A stretch of DNA of 36,602 nucleotides from assembly GCA_032718475.1 (NCBI GenBank), contig JAUCBJ010008447.1, forward strand, positions 1 through 36,602, given 5' to 3'. Positions within the stretch are counted from its first letter, which is position 1, and every line of letters begins with the position of its first letter. The stretch is from Nemertoderma westbladi. Lineage: Eukaryota > Xenacoelomorpha > Nemertodermatida > Nemertodermatidae. Under the pieces are notes generated by a model that had not been told where the DNA came from, ran no database searches, and was given only the letters and a program-made list of their open reading frames with translations. Positions 17,853-28,639 of the stretch are shown piece after piece. Made by a program: the position numbers and the translations under genes.

Positions 17853-19351
17853 TTAGGAACCGAGAGGTTCATTACTGTAAGAATTGCTCGAGACTGGCTG
17901 GCTGGCTGGCTGGCTGGCTGACTGACTGATCTACAGCCAAAACTACTCTAACGATTTTGATGAAATTTTCACAGCGGCTAGATACCGCGATTCTAAGGTC
18001 CCTGATATGTTCCGCTATTTCGTCCATGAGCCGTGGGCTCGAAAAATAGACATAAACGAAAAAACGTCATAGGCGCAATGGTAAAATAACACCAATAACA
18101 GCTGGTGTCGTGATGAAAAATGGCTTATGTAATGGATTTCTACACAAGGCTTAGTATAAATCGATGAGGTTGCCAAGATTATTGTACTCAGTACACCCAT
18201 ACTGTTTGTTTAGGCCCTAGGACACTCTGTCAAAGCAAATATTAACTGGTTGGTTTAGTTTGAAATCTATTATCGCCTCAGCTGAATTACTCTTCCCAAT
18301 TCAGTCTATGGAAATATCTCACTCTGCTAATGTAAGCTGAATGACTTACGTACACAGTGTGTTGGCTACATTAATGCCAACATTATTGCAAAATGTTTTA
18401 TTGTTGAATTACTCTCTGTCAGTCTCCCCTTCAGAACATTGCATAGGGAATTTACTTTAGTTTACTCTAGTGTGCCATTCTGCTGAATGGATTTGAGCGA
18501 TTGCCAAGTTACAGAAGAGTTGGATCATTCTCTGACCATAGGCAAAGACAAATCTTTTTAAAAAGATACTTTTTCCATGTTTTTTTTCTGACCAAAAATT
18601 TCAAAAAAAAATTTTCGTAACCAGTACTGCCAATCGATTCGCCATCAAAAATAACGTAAAAAATATTTTTTGCAAAATTTTAAATTACTGTAAATTTTTG
18701 GCGACTGGGGGGGGTCAATTTTTTTCGATCCTCTATAACTCCGGAACGCTTTGTCCAAATTCGATGGGGTTTTTATTTTTCAACTTAATTCGATGTCCTC
18801 TTTCAGTTTATCCATGTTTCGAAATCCCAAACAGCGCCGTTCAAAAATTAATTTTTTCTAGTTCTAGAATTTTACAAATTTCAAAAAAGTTGCAGTATTT
18901 TATTAACGCCTTTATGGAATTCGATAGCGTTTTCGATTTTTATATTAAACGCAATATCCTGAATCTCACTAGCTTAGTTTCGCGTCACCAATGCCAAGAC
19001 TTCATACTTTTTGAGGAAAATTTTTCTAGAATAATTTTTATTTAATTACATTTATCGCGATTTCTTATTACTGGTTGCACATGAATTGATGGAGTTTTCA
19101 ATTTATTAACTAAACACGATATCGCGCATCGCACCAGCGTGGTTTCGAAATTCCAAAACGAGGTCTTCACTAGTTGCAGGTCGATTTTGTTCTAGAATTG
19201 AGTAACTAATAATAGATCGAATTTATTAATAATTATTGTATGAAATATGATTGTATTTTTACATAATTATTAGTTCTATAATAATTCTCGTTGTCTCTTT
19301 TATTTGAAATATAAAGTCGGTTCCTTATCGGGCCGCTAGGCCCGTCACTAG
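17853..19351 (+). mobile_element. Helitron/Helentron-like unit 1 of 4
   Basis: Starts TTAGGAACCGAGAGGTT, followed by a TGGC/TGAC tetranucleotide microsatellite (17893-17925). It ends with TCGGTTCCT, the hairpin CGGGCCGCTAGGCCCG and the terminus TCACTAG before T. Subterminal inverted repeats AGGAACCGA / TCGGTTCCT, a 3' hairpin and a CTAG end match the non-autonomous Helitron/Helentron (HINE-like) plan. A duplicated GGTTCATTACTGTAAGAATTG lies just before the unit (near 17832). It has no Rep-helicase ORF, so it is non-autonomous. Confidence 0.75.
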
Positions 19352-20837
19352 TCAGGAACCGAGAGGTTCATTACTGTAAGAATTGTTGGCTGATTGACTG
19401 GCTGACTGGCTAATCTATAGCCAAAACTACTCTAACGATTTTGATGAAATTTTCACAGCGGCTGGATACCGCGATTCTAAGGTCCCTGGTATGTTCCGCT
19501 ATTTCGTCCATGAGCCGTGGGCTCGAAAAATAGACATAAACGAAAAAACGCCATAGGCGCAATGGTAAAATAACACCAATAACAGCTGGTGTCGTGATGA
19601 AAAATGGCTTATGTAATGGATTTCTACACAAGGCTTAGTATAAATCGATGAGGTTGCCAAGATTATTGTACTCAGTACACCCATACTGTTTGTTTAGGCC
19701 CTGTCAAAGCAAATATAAACTGGTTGGTTTAGTTTGAAATCTATTATTGCCTCAGCTGAATAACTCTTCCCAATGCATTCTAGTTGAGTATCCAAGTTTC
19801 TCCCTCTGCTAATGTAAGCTGAATGACGGTTTAGTATGCAGTAGTGTGTTGGCTACATTAATGCCAACATTATTGCAAAATGTTTTATTGTTGAATTACT
19901 CTCTGTCAGTCTCCCCTTCAGAACATTGTATAGGGAATTTACTTTAGTTTACTCTAACTGTGCCATTCAGCTGAATGGATTTGAGCGATTGCCAAGTTAC
20001 AGAGTTGGATCATTCTCTGACCATAGGCAAAGACATCAAATCTTTTTAAAAAGATACTTTTTCCATGTTTTTTTTCTGACCAAAAATTTCAAAAAATTTT
20101 TTTTGTAGCCAGTACTGCCAATCGATTCGCCATCAAAAATAACGCAAAAAATTTTTTTTGCAAAATTTTAAATTACTGTAAATTTTTGGCGACTGGGGGG
20201 GGTCAATTTTTTTCGATCCGCTATAACTCCGGAACGCTTTGTCCAAATTCGATGGGGTTTTTATTTTTCAACTTAATTCGACGTCCTCTTTAGGCCTATC
20301 CATTTTTCGAAACCCCAAACAGCACCGTTCAAAAATTAATTTTTTCTAGTTCTAGAATTTTACAAATTTCAAAAAAGTTGCAGTATTTTATTAATGCCTT
20401 TACGGAATTTGATAGCGTTTTCGATTTTTATATTAAACGCAATATCCTGAATCTCACTAGCCTAGTTTCGCGTCACCAATGCCAATACTTCATACTTTTT
20501 GAGGAAAATTTTTCTAGAATAATTTTTATTTAATTACATTTATCGCGATTTCTTATTACTGGTTGCACATGAATTGATGGAGTTTTCAATTTATTAACTA
20601 AACACGATATCGCGCATCGCACCAGCGTGGTTTCGAAATTCCAAAACGAGGTCTTCACTAGTTGCATGTCGTTTTTGTTCTAGAATTGAGCAACTAATAA
20701 TTGATTGAATTTATTAATAATTATTGTATGAAATATGATTGTATTTTTACATAATGATTAGTTCTATATTTATTCTCGTTGTCTCTTATTTAAAATAAAA
20801 AGTCGGTTCCTTATCGGGCCGCTAGGCCCGTCACTAG
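19352..20837 (+). mobile_element. Helitron/Helentron-like unit 2 of 4
   Basis: 1486-bp unit joined head-to-tail to unit 1 exactly at the CTAG terminus. The 5' AGGAACCGAGAGG, microsatellite, G-run, and 3' hairpin with CTAG are all kept. It is highly similar to unit 1 with scattered substitutions and small indels. Confidence 0.75.
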
Positions 20838-22853
20838 TTAGGAACCGAGAGGTTCATTACTGTAAGAATTGTTGGCTGATTGATTGACTGGCTGGTTAAT
20901 CTATAGCCAAAACTACTCTAACGATTTTGATGAAATTTTCACAGCGGCTGGATACCGCGATTCTAAGGTCCCTGGTATGTTCCGCTATTTCGTCCATGAG
21001 CCGTGGGCTCGAAAAATAGACATAAACGAAAAAACGCCATAGGCGCAATGGTAAAATAACACCAATAACAGCTGGTGTCGTGATGAAAAATGGCTTATGT
21101 AATGGATTTCTACACAAGGCTTAGTATAAATCGATGAGGTTGCCAAAATTATTGTACTTAGTACACCCATACTGTTTGTTTAGGCCCTAGGACACTCTGT
21201 CAAAGCAAACATTATTAACTGGTTGGTTTAGATTGAAATCTATTATCGCCTCAGCTGAATTACTCTTCCCAATGCATTCTATGAGAATATCTCACTCTGC
21301 TAATGTAAGCTGAATGACTTTAAGTACACAGTGTGTTGGCTACATTAATGCCAACATTATTGCAAAATGTTTTATTGTTGGATTACTCTCTGTCAGTCTT
21401 CCCTTCAGAACATTGTATAGGGAATTTACTTTAGTTTACTCTACTGTGCCATTCAGCTGAATGGATTTGGGCGATTGCCAAGTTACAGAGTTGGATCATT
21501 CTCTGACCATAGGCAAAGACAAATCTTTTTAAAAATATAATTTTTCCATGTTTTTTTTTCTGACCAAAAATTTCAAAAAAAATTTTTCGTAGCCAGTACT
21601 GCCAATCGATTCGCCATCAAAAATAACGCCAAAAAATTTTTTTGCAAAATTTTAAATTACTGTAAATTTTTGGCGACTGGGGGGGGGTCAATTTTTTTCG
21701 ATCCGCTATAACTCCGGAACGCTTTGTCCAAATACGATGGGGTTTTCATTTTTCAACTTAATTCAATGTCCTCTTTCAGCCTATCCATGTTTCGAAACCC
21801 CAAACACCGCCGTTCAAAAATAAATTTTTTCTCGTTCTAGAATTTTACAAATTTCAAAAAAGTTGCAGTATTTTATTAACGCCTTTACGGAATTCGATAG
21901 CGTTTTCGATTTTTATATTAAACGCAATATCCTGAATCTCACTAGCCTAGTTTCGCGTCACCAATGCCAAGACACTGTGCCATTCAACTGAATGGATTTG
22001 AGCGATTGCCAAGTTACAGAGTTGGATCATTCTCTGACCATAGGCAAAGGCAAATCTTGTTAAAATATACTTTTTCCATGTTTTTTTTTCTGACCAAAAA
22101 TTTCAAAAAAATTTTTTCGTAGCCAGTACTGCCAATCGATTCGCCATCAAAAATAACGCCAAAAAATTTTTTTGCAAAATTTTAAATTACTGTAAATTTT
22201 TGGCGACTGGGGGGGCTCAATTTTTTTCGATCCGCTATAACTCCGGAACGCTTTGTCCAAATTCGATGGGGTTTTCATTTTTCAACTTAATTCGATGTCC
22301 TCTTTCAGCCTATCCATGTTTCGAAACTCCAAACACCGCCGTTCAAAAATAAATTTTTTCTCGTTCTAGAATTTTACAAATTTCAAAAAAGTTGCAGTAT
22401 TTTATTAACGCCTTTACGGAATTCGATAGCGTTTTCGATTTTTATATTAAACGCAATATCCTGAATCTCACTAGCCTAGTTTCGCGTCACCAATGCCAAG
22501 ACTTCATACTTTTTGAGGAAAATTTTTCTAGAATAATTTTTATTTAATTACATTTATCGCGATTTCTTATTACTGGTTGCACATGAACTGATGGAGTTTT
22601 CAATTTATTAACTAAACACGATATCGCGCATCGCACCAGCGTGGTTTCGAAATTCCAAAACGAGGTCTTCACTAGTTGCAGGTCGATTTTGTTCTAGAAT
22701 TGAGCAACTAATAGTAGATCGAATTTATTAATAATTATTGTATGAAATATGATTGTATTTTTACATAATTATTAGTTCTATACTAATTCTCGTTGTCTCT
22801 TTTATTTAAAATAAAAAGTCGGTTCCTTATCGGGCCGCTAGGCCCGTCACTAG
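20838..22853 (+). mobile_element. Helitron/Helentron-like unit 3 of 4 with internal duplication
   Basis: Same termini as the other units but 2016 bp long, because 21443-21973 is repeated as 21974-22503 (unit about 531 bp, starting ACTGTGCCATTC). Hairpin and CTAG end are intact. Confidence 0.75.
21443..22503 (+). repeat. 531-bp tandem duplication inside unit 3
   Basis: ACTGTGCCATTC starts at 21443 and again at 21974. Both copies run to CCAATGCCAAGAC. The junction falls inside ordinary unit sequence with no visible terminus. Confidence 0.85.
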
Positions 22854-24328
22854 TTGGCTGATTGATTGATTGATTGATTGACTGGCTGGCTGGCTAATCT
22901 ACAGCCAAAACTACTCTAACGATTTTGATGAAATTTTCACAGCGGCTGGATACCTCGATTCTAAGGTCCCTGGTATGTTCCGCTATTTCGTCCATGAGCC
23001 GTGGGCTCGAAAAATAGAGATAAACAAAAAAACGCCATAGGCGCAATGGTAAAATAACACCAATGACAGCTGGTGTCCTGATGAAAAATGGCTTATGTAA
23101 TGCATTTATACACAAGGCTGAGTAATAAATCGATGAGGTTGCCAAGATTATTATACTTAGTACACCCATACTGTTTGTTTAGGCCCTGCACTCTCTGTCA
23201 AAGCAAACATTAACTGGTGGTTGGTTTAGTTTGAAATCTAATATCGCCTCAGCTGAATTACTCTTCCCAATGCAATCTATGGGAATATCTCACTCTGCTT
23301 ATGTAAGCTGAATGACTTAAGTACACAGTGTGTTGGCTACATTAATGCCAACATTATTGCAAAATGTTTTATTGTTGGATTACTCTCTGTCAGTCTCCCC
23401 TACAGAACATTTTATAGGGAATTTACTTTAGTTTACTCTACTGTGCCATTCAGCTGAATGGATTTGAGCGATTGCCAAGTTACAGAGTTGGATCATTCTC
23501 TGACCATAGGCAAAGACATCAAATCTTTTTAAAAATATACTTTTTCCATGTTTTTTTTTCTGACCAAAAATTTCAAAAAAAATTTTTTCGTAGACAGTAC
23601 TGCCAATCGATTCGCCATCAAAAATAACGCAAAAAATTTTTTTTGCAAAATTTTAAATTACTGTAAATTTTTGGCGATTGGGGGGGGGGGTAAATTTTTT
23701 TTCGAACCGCTATAATTCCGGAACGCTTTGTCCAAATTCGATGGGGTTTTCACTTTTCAACTTAATTCGATGTCCTCTTTCAGCCTATCCATGTTTCGAA
23801 ACCCCAAACAGCGCCGTTCAAAAATTAATTTTTTCTAGTTCTAAAATTTTACAAATTTCAAAAAAGTTGCAGTATTTTATAAACGCCTTTACGGAAATCG
23901 ATAGCGTTTTCGATTTTTATATTAAACGCAATATCCTGAATCTCACTAGCCTAGTTTCGCGTCACCAATGCCAAGACTTCATACTTTTTGAGGAAAATTT
24001 TTCTAGAATAATTTTTATTTAATTACATTTATCGCGATTTCTTATTACTGGTTGCACATGAATTGATGGAGTTTTCAATTTATTAACTAAACACGATATC
24101 GCGCATCGCACCAGCGTGGTTTCGAAATTCCAAAACGAGGTCTTCACTAGTTGCAGGTCGATTTTGTTCTAGAATTGAGCAACTAATAATAGATCGAATT
24201 TATTAATAATTATTGTATGAAATATGATTGTATTTTTACATAATTATTAGTTCTATACTAATTCTCGTTGTCTCTTTTATTTAAAATAAAAAGTCGGTTC
24301 CTTATCGGGCCGCTAGGCCCGTCACTAG
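22854..24328 (+). mobile_element. Helitron/Helentron-like unit 4 of 4 (5' end shortened)
   Basis: Joined at the CTAG terminus of unit 3 but lacking the first 30 or so bases (no AGGAACCGA); it begins directly in the TTGGCTGATTGATTG microsatellite. The 3' hairpin and CTAG are intact at 24328, followed by T and unrelated sequence, which defines the array's right end. Confidence 0.75.
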
Positions 24329-24539
24329 TTTAATGTTGCATCGATGTCGAGGAATAATTTAATCATGAAATATTTTCATATAAACTACTAGCTACTAGCT
24401 ACTAGCTAACACCGGTAAATTTCAGTGTACATTATGTATACAATTATGGATGTAATTAACAGATAAGAATATGAAATATTACATTGTCTCTTAGCAACTA
24501 TGAAATATTCCAAGTGAAGATCAAGTAAATTTGAATTGA

Positions 24540-24760
24540 TTTTACTTATGGATAGGGTTTAAGAAAATGGCTATAAAAAAAGTTGCCCAAGGTATGCTGC
24601 GGAGGACTTTCGATATTCTTAAAGAGCATAAATTTGCGCTACTAATTATACCAAATTTGGCTTGGTAACATTTTTTTCCGGGTACACCTAAAATTGCTCC
24701 TAAATCGACCAGACTATATGTTATGGGTACCCACTTTTTAAACAAATTGTTTCATATGAA
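24540..24760 (+). pseudogene. Diverged copy of the nuclease exon boundary region, opposite strand
   Basis: The plus strand matches the minus strand of 16800-16690. Shared blocks include GTTGCCCA, GAGGACTTT, CTTGGTAACATTTTTTTCC followed by GGGTAC, and ATCGACCAGACTA. The protein frame VTFFSGY that starts the nuclease exon is followed here by a stop, so this is non-functional. It continues into ATGTTATGGGTACCCA, which is also found (inverted) at the end of the N-terminal exon near 26530. It may mark an old inverted insertion of a related element. Confidence 0.65.
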
Positions 24761-24769
24761 AATGGCTTT

Positions 24770-25050
24770 TATCATGAGGTTTTTTGTTCTAGAACAAATA
24801 TTTAACTTTCTGCCAGTACGATGGTAGCTAGTAATTTTGATTTTGTATTAGCTAGTATTTTTTATTAGCTAGTTAAAAAAATTTTAATTGAAAAATTGAA
24901 AAAAAATTTACCACGTTTTTTCTTGTAAAAATTTATTTTATTATGAGGTTTTTATTATCTAGTACAAATATTTGACCTTCTGACAGTAAGATGGTAGCTA
25001 GTACTTTTGATTTTATGTTAGCTAGTACTATTTATTAGCTAGTAATGTAA
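24770..25050 (-). repeat. TTCTAGAAC / AGCTAGT modules, minus orientation, two copies
   Basis: Copies at about 24770-24890 and 24940-25040 share ATGAGGTTTTT, CTAGAACAAATATTT (or CTAGTACAAATATTT), TTCTG-CAGTA, GATGGTAGCTAGTA and TTAGCTAGTA. They are the reverse complement of copies at 26.04-26.50 kb, forming a large imperfect inverted repeat with about 1 kb between arms. Confidence 0.75.
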
Positions 25051-26039
25051 GATATACCGGTAATTTAATTCTCAATTATATATTTGCATGGAATAATTTA
25101 TGAGTCATGGTGTAGCTAGTAATTTTTATTTGATAGTCAAAGTAGCTAGTAATTATTCACTAGCTAGTTTTTTATATTTTATACAAAATATAGGCAGATG
25201 TCAAAATATAGTTTTTACTTATTTTACTTATTTAGGCCTATTTTACTTATTACTAGATTTATTTATCTTTTTATTAATACACCATTTTGGTCAAAAATAT
25301 GTCGAAATTTTTTTTATCGTCTGTTATAATGCACCATTAAATGGAGTTTCCAAATCTGAAAACCGCTATTTAATAGCTCTTTTAGTTTTCAAGTTATAAC
25401 AATTTCAATTTAGGGATTCCTATAGAAATTACTATTACTATGTATAATGAAAGGTCGATTATCTCCAAATATTTTTTTCATGAAATTGTCAACTTCAAAA
25501 CCCTACTACTTCTACAATTTTTGAGTAATTAGTCTGAAACTTTCTGTGGGTGTCTACATAGCCACCCTGCATAAAAGTATCAGACAACTTTTCGAAATTA
25601 TTTGTTAATAAAATTTAATACTATTTATAACAAACCTAAAAATTTAGCCTAAATTTGCAGCGCCACCTAGCGGTGCAGAATTATTTTCACAAAATTTCGC
25701 CTGATAGTTATGTTGCCCCACCTTTGTTCTATCATATAAAAAAACTTTCATGTGATTAGGTTCAAAACTGTAAAAGCCTTAGGGTTTTAAGCGCAACCAA
25801 GTTTTTTTTATTGTTAACTAGTATTAACTAATATTAAATAGCGAAAAAAATTTTTTTTCTGACCTGTCATGTAGAATAGCATCTTAGGCACCTATATTCC
25901 AAATTATAGCCAAAACCAAACAATTTTGAAACGCTGAGAGTGATAAATCGAAGAGTTGTCCGAAAATGGTGTACCCCCCCCTTAATTGCGAGAATATATT
26001 GATGATATGGAAATTGTCTAAATAAAAGGGGCACTACAA
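25051..26039. other. AT-rich spacer between inverted modules
   Basis: Open stretches such as 25100-25399 are AT-driven (F, I, L, Y rich) and not convincing. A near-palindrome GCGCCACCTAGCGGTGC sits near 25661. Nothing else recognised. Confidence 0.5.
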
Positions 26040-26500
26040 AATTTCTTTTGTAATTTTAAGATCACTAGCTACCTTTAAAAACACTACCGTTAGCATAAGG
26101 TACGCTACCATAATAAAAAATAATAGCTAACCTCTCTCAGAAGGTGAAATAATTTATGTTCTAGAACAAAAAACCATCTTGATAATATCCATTAACATGG
26201 TCCAAAATATTATTTTGTAATTTTAAGATCACTAGCTACCTTAATAAAAAATAATAGGTAACCTCTCTCAGAAGGTGAAATTTATGTTCTAGAACGAAAA
26301 ACATCATGATAATATGCAATAACATGGTAAAAAAATTGATCAAAAATTAGGTACCAAAAATTTGGTTTTGTAATTTTAAAAATAGTAGCTACCTAAAAGA
26401 AATCACTAGCTACCATAAAAAAAAACAATAGCTAACGTCTAACAGAAGATGACATTAATGTTCTAAAAGAAAAAACCTCAAGATAATAGCCATTAACATG
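26040..26500 (+). repeat. TTCTAGAAC / AGCTAGT modules, plus orientation, three copies
   Basis: Copies begin near 26050, 26225 and 26385. Each carries ATCACTAGCTACC, AATAGCTAAC (or AATAGGTAAC), CAGAAGGTGAAAT (or close) and ATGTTCTAGAAC followed by AAAAAACC. The third is degraded at the palindrome (TTCTAAAAG). Confidence 0.75.
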
Positions 26501-26540
26501 GTCAAATAAACGGTCAAAAAATGGGTACCCATAACATAGT

Positions 26541-27032
26541 AGTACCGGTCTCGCATATCCTGTATTTCTCCCTAGTACTGCCATGCTTTTGATTACCGCA
26601 TATAGTTAATTGGGTGGGGTCGTCTTTAGGAAATGACCCTTGGTGACGTGAGGCGATTTCGGACCTGAGCCTTTTAGTTGGACTTGGAACAGACTCATTT
26701 TCTTTTCCGTTGGTTTCCTCTATCACTTCCGGTTCTCTTTGTTTTTTTAGAAGTGTTTTCTTTAATGTGTATAATTTGTAACACTCATTGTTGCAATGAT
26801 ATACAAACTCAGAGTCTAATCCCAGATAATTTATCCTTTTCAAAACGATATCTTTTCGGATTTGTGCGGCTGCTATTATTTTCTTTCTACCTTCGGTTGT
26901 TCCGGTAACTGTGATATTATCCCCTGAACCCCCTAACCTAACTTGTTGACAGATAACACACCGAGAAGCATCACAAACAATTGATGTCCCAAAACCATCT
27001 CGAATTAATGTTGTAGTTCTGCAAAGTTGTAG
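26541..27032 (-). CDS. Academ-like transposase, N-terminal zinc-binding exon
   Basis: The minus-strand frame reads CVICQQVRLGG, then KKIIAAAQIRKDIVLKRI, then DSEFVYHCNNECYKLYTLK, then PTKRLRSE, then LTICGNQKHGSTREKYRICE. The paired Cys (CxxC at the CVIC), the H/C cluster and the HxxC-like YKLYT segment match the N-terminal zinc-binding region I associate with this nuclease family. It is upstream of, and on the same strand as, the blocks at 17421 and 15076. A donor-like GT follows RICETG, after which the frame soon stops. An ATG at 27058 opens MGDNKEVVDYNFAELQH in another frame, overlapping this one; it could be the true start if there is a small intron or one-base indel. Confidence 0.65.
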
Positions 27033-27478
27033 TCAACAACTTCCTTGTTGTCTCCCATTTGAAAAAAAACTGTTCGATGTTCAACAAGATAAATAATTAT
27101 ATTATTTATTATATGTACTGTACTTTTAACACCTTCTTTCTACATTATAAATAAAATAAGTAACAGAAATAATTAGCCTACATGGTTATGTTTATGGGGA
27201 CCCTGAAGTTCGGAAAATACCATTTAACGAACATGCTTTCTGTTTTTATGTTAAATTAATGATTTATGTTTAAAATAAATACTTAAAATGATGTTAAAAA
27301 TAAATACTTAAAATGATGTAACAAATTTTATTAATAGCTATAAATTAGTAGCTAGTATTCTAGAACACAATGTATTTACTTGCACAGCATAGAAAATATG
27401 TATAGGTAACATTATTACATGAAATAATTGGATCTTTTCACAATGTATTAAAAAACAGGTACTGTATATTTGGCTAGA
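27033..27478. other. AT-rich non-coding stretch upstream of the N-terminal exon
   Basis: Holds a possible start codon (27058, minus strand), a duplicated AAATAAATACTTAAAATGATGT near 27274-27320, and a single TTCTAGAAC near 27358. It would contain the promoter of the minus-strand transposase gene, but no clear TATA or initiator stands out. Confidence 0.4.
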
Positions 27479-28240
27479 GTTCCGTACGTCCCCCCATTTT
27501 TAAAATGACTTGAATTGCCTTGAAATGACTTGTATTGTCATTTAATATTATGGAATATATTTTTTCTACCTATAATATATACTATATATACAATATATAT
27601 ATATATATTATATATATTATATAGTATATATAGATAGTATATATATATATATTATTTTTAAAATGACTTGAATTGCCTTGAAATGACTTGTATTGTCATT
27701 TAATATTATGGAATATATTTTTTCTACCTATAATATATACTATATATACAATATATATATATATATTATATATATTATATAGTATATATAGATAGTATAT
27801 ATATATATATTATTTTTAAAATGACTTGAATTGCCTTGAAATGACTTGTATTGTCATTTAATATTATGGAATATATTTTTTCTACCTATAATATATACTA
27901 TATATACAATATATATATATATATATTATATATATTATATAGTATATATAGATAGTATATATATATATATTATTTTTAAAATGACTTGAATTGCCTTGAA
28001 ATGACTTGTATTGTCATTTAATATTATGGAATATATTTTTTCTACCTATAATATATACTATATATACAATATATATATATATTATATATATTATATAGTA
28101 TATATAGATAGTATATATATATACTATATATATACTATCTATATATACTATATACTAATATTTGATTAGTGTCGCTCAAGAAACATGGTGTTATGGTATA
28201 GTAAAAAAATCTCGCAAAATGGGGGGACGTACGGAACTGT
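27479..28240. mobile_element. TIR-bounded AT-rich element (MITE-like)
   Basis: Perfect terminal inverted repeats: GTTCCGTACGTCCCCCCATT at about 27480-27499 and its reverse complement near 28221-28240. GTATATT occurs a few bases outside each end and may be a target duplication, although it is not immediately adjacent. The interior is almost entirely a tandem array (27500-28160). No coding potential. Confidence 0.75.
27500..28160. repeat. About 158-bp tandem repeat, four copies
   Basis: TAAAATGACTTGAATTGCC starts near 27501, 27660, 27817 and 27977 (periods 157-160). Each unit ends in a long self-complementary TA-rich tract. Copies are nearly identical, so the array is young or homogenised, and copy number may be wrong in the assembly. 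Confidence 0.9.
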
Positions 28241-28410
28241 TCCCGTATATTATGTGGCGTATAACGCAAAAATTCGCTGGTATGTTTTACCACTTTCACC
28301 ACAATTTTTAAAGTGTATTATTATGTTACGTTGGAAACTGTCCTAGTAAATACTCAAATCGCCACAATTTTTGAAATTGTGAACAGCTCACGGACGCACA
28401 AAACAAATGG

Positions 28411-28616
28411 CTATAAAAAACTTACGCCCAGGAACCAGAAAGTCTACCCAAGTTTTTTTCACCCACATATGTATGTCCAACTAGGATTCGGTGAGAAACC
28501 CCGTCCACCCCAAAATTCCTACGGGGTCTAAAGCCAGGGACTGGAGTAAAGTGCATGGTGTTGTTATTTGAGAAATAATACATGTAACGTATTTACAGTT
28601 AGCTATAACATTTCTA
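28411..28616 (-). repeat. Right arm of the diverged 200-bp inverted repeat
   Basis: Its reverse complement aligns with 14636-14836 (CCAGTCCCTGGC, CCCCGTAGGAAT, TTGGGTAGACTTTC, GGTTCCTGGGC). It ends next to a TTCTAGAAC core at 28609. The LINE fragment begins just outside it, possibly truncating the outer end. Confidence 0.7.
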
Positions 28617-28639
28617 GAACATAGTTACTATGTGAAAGA

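Noticed and set aside
18015-23169. Minus-strand open stretches of 61-91 codons repeated in each Helitron-like unit (starting GVLSTIILATSS or CRNPLHKPF)
   Set aside because: They recur only because the unit is repeated, are short and match no protein. Units 1-4 differ by frame-disrupting indels.
25100-25399. 99-codon hydrophobic open stretch
   Set aside because: Composition follows AT-rich DNA; the start lies in a repeat module and no homologue is recognised.
27500-28160. CRISPR-like array or origin of replication
   Set aside because: Units are full tandem repeats of about 158 bp without unique spacers, in a eukaryotic context and bounded by TIRs.
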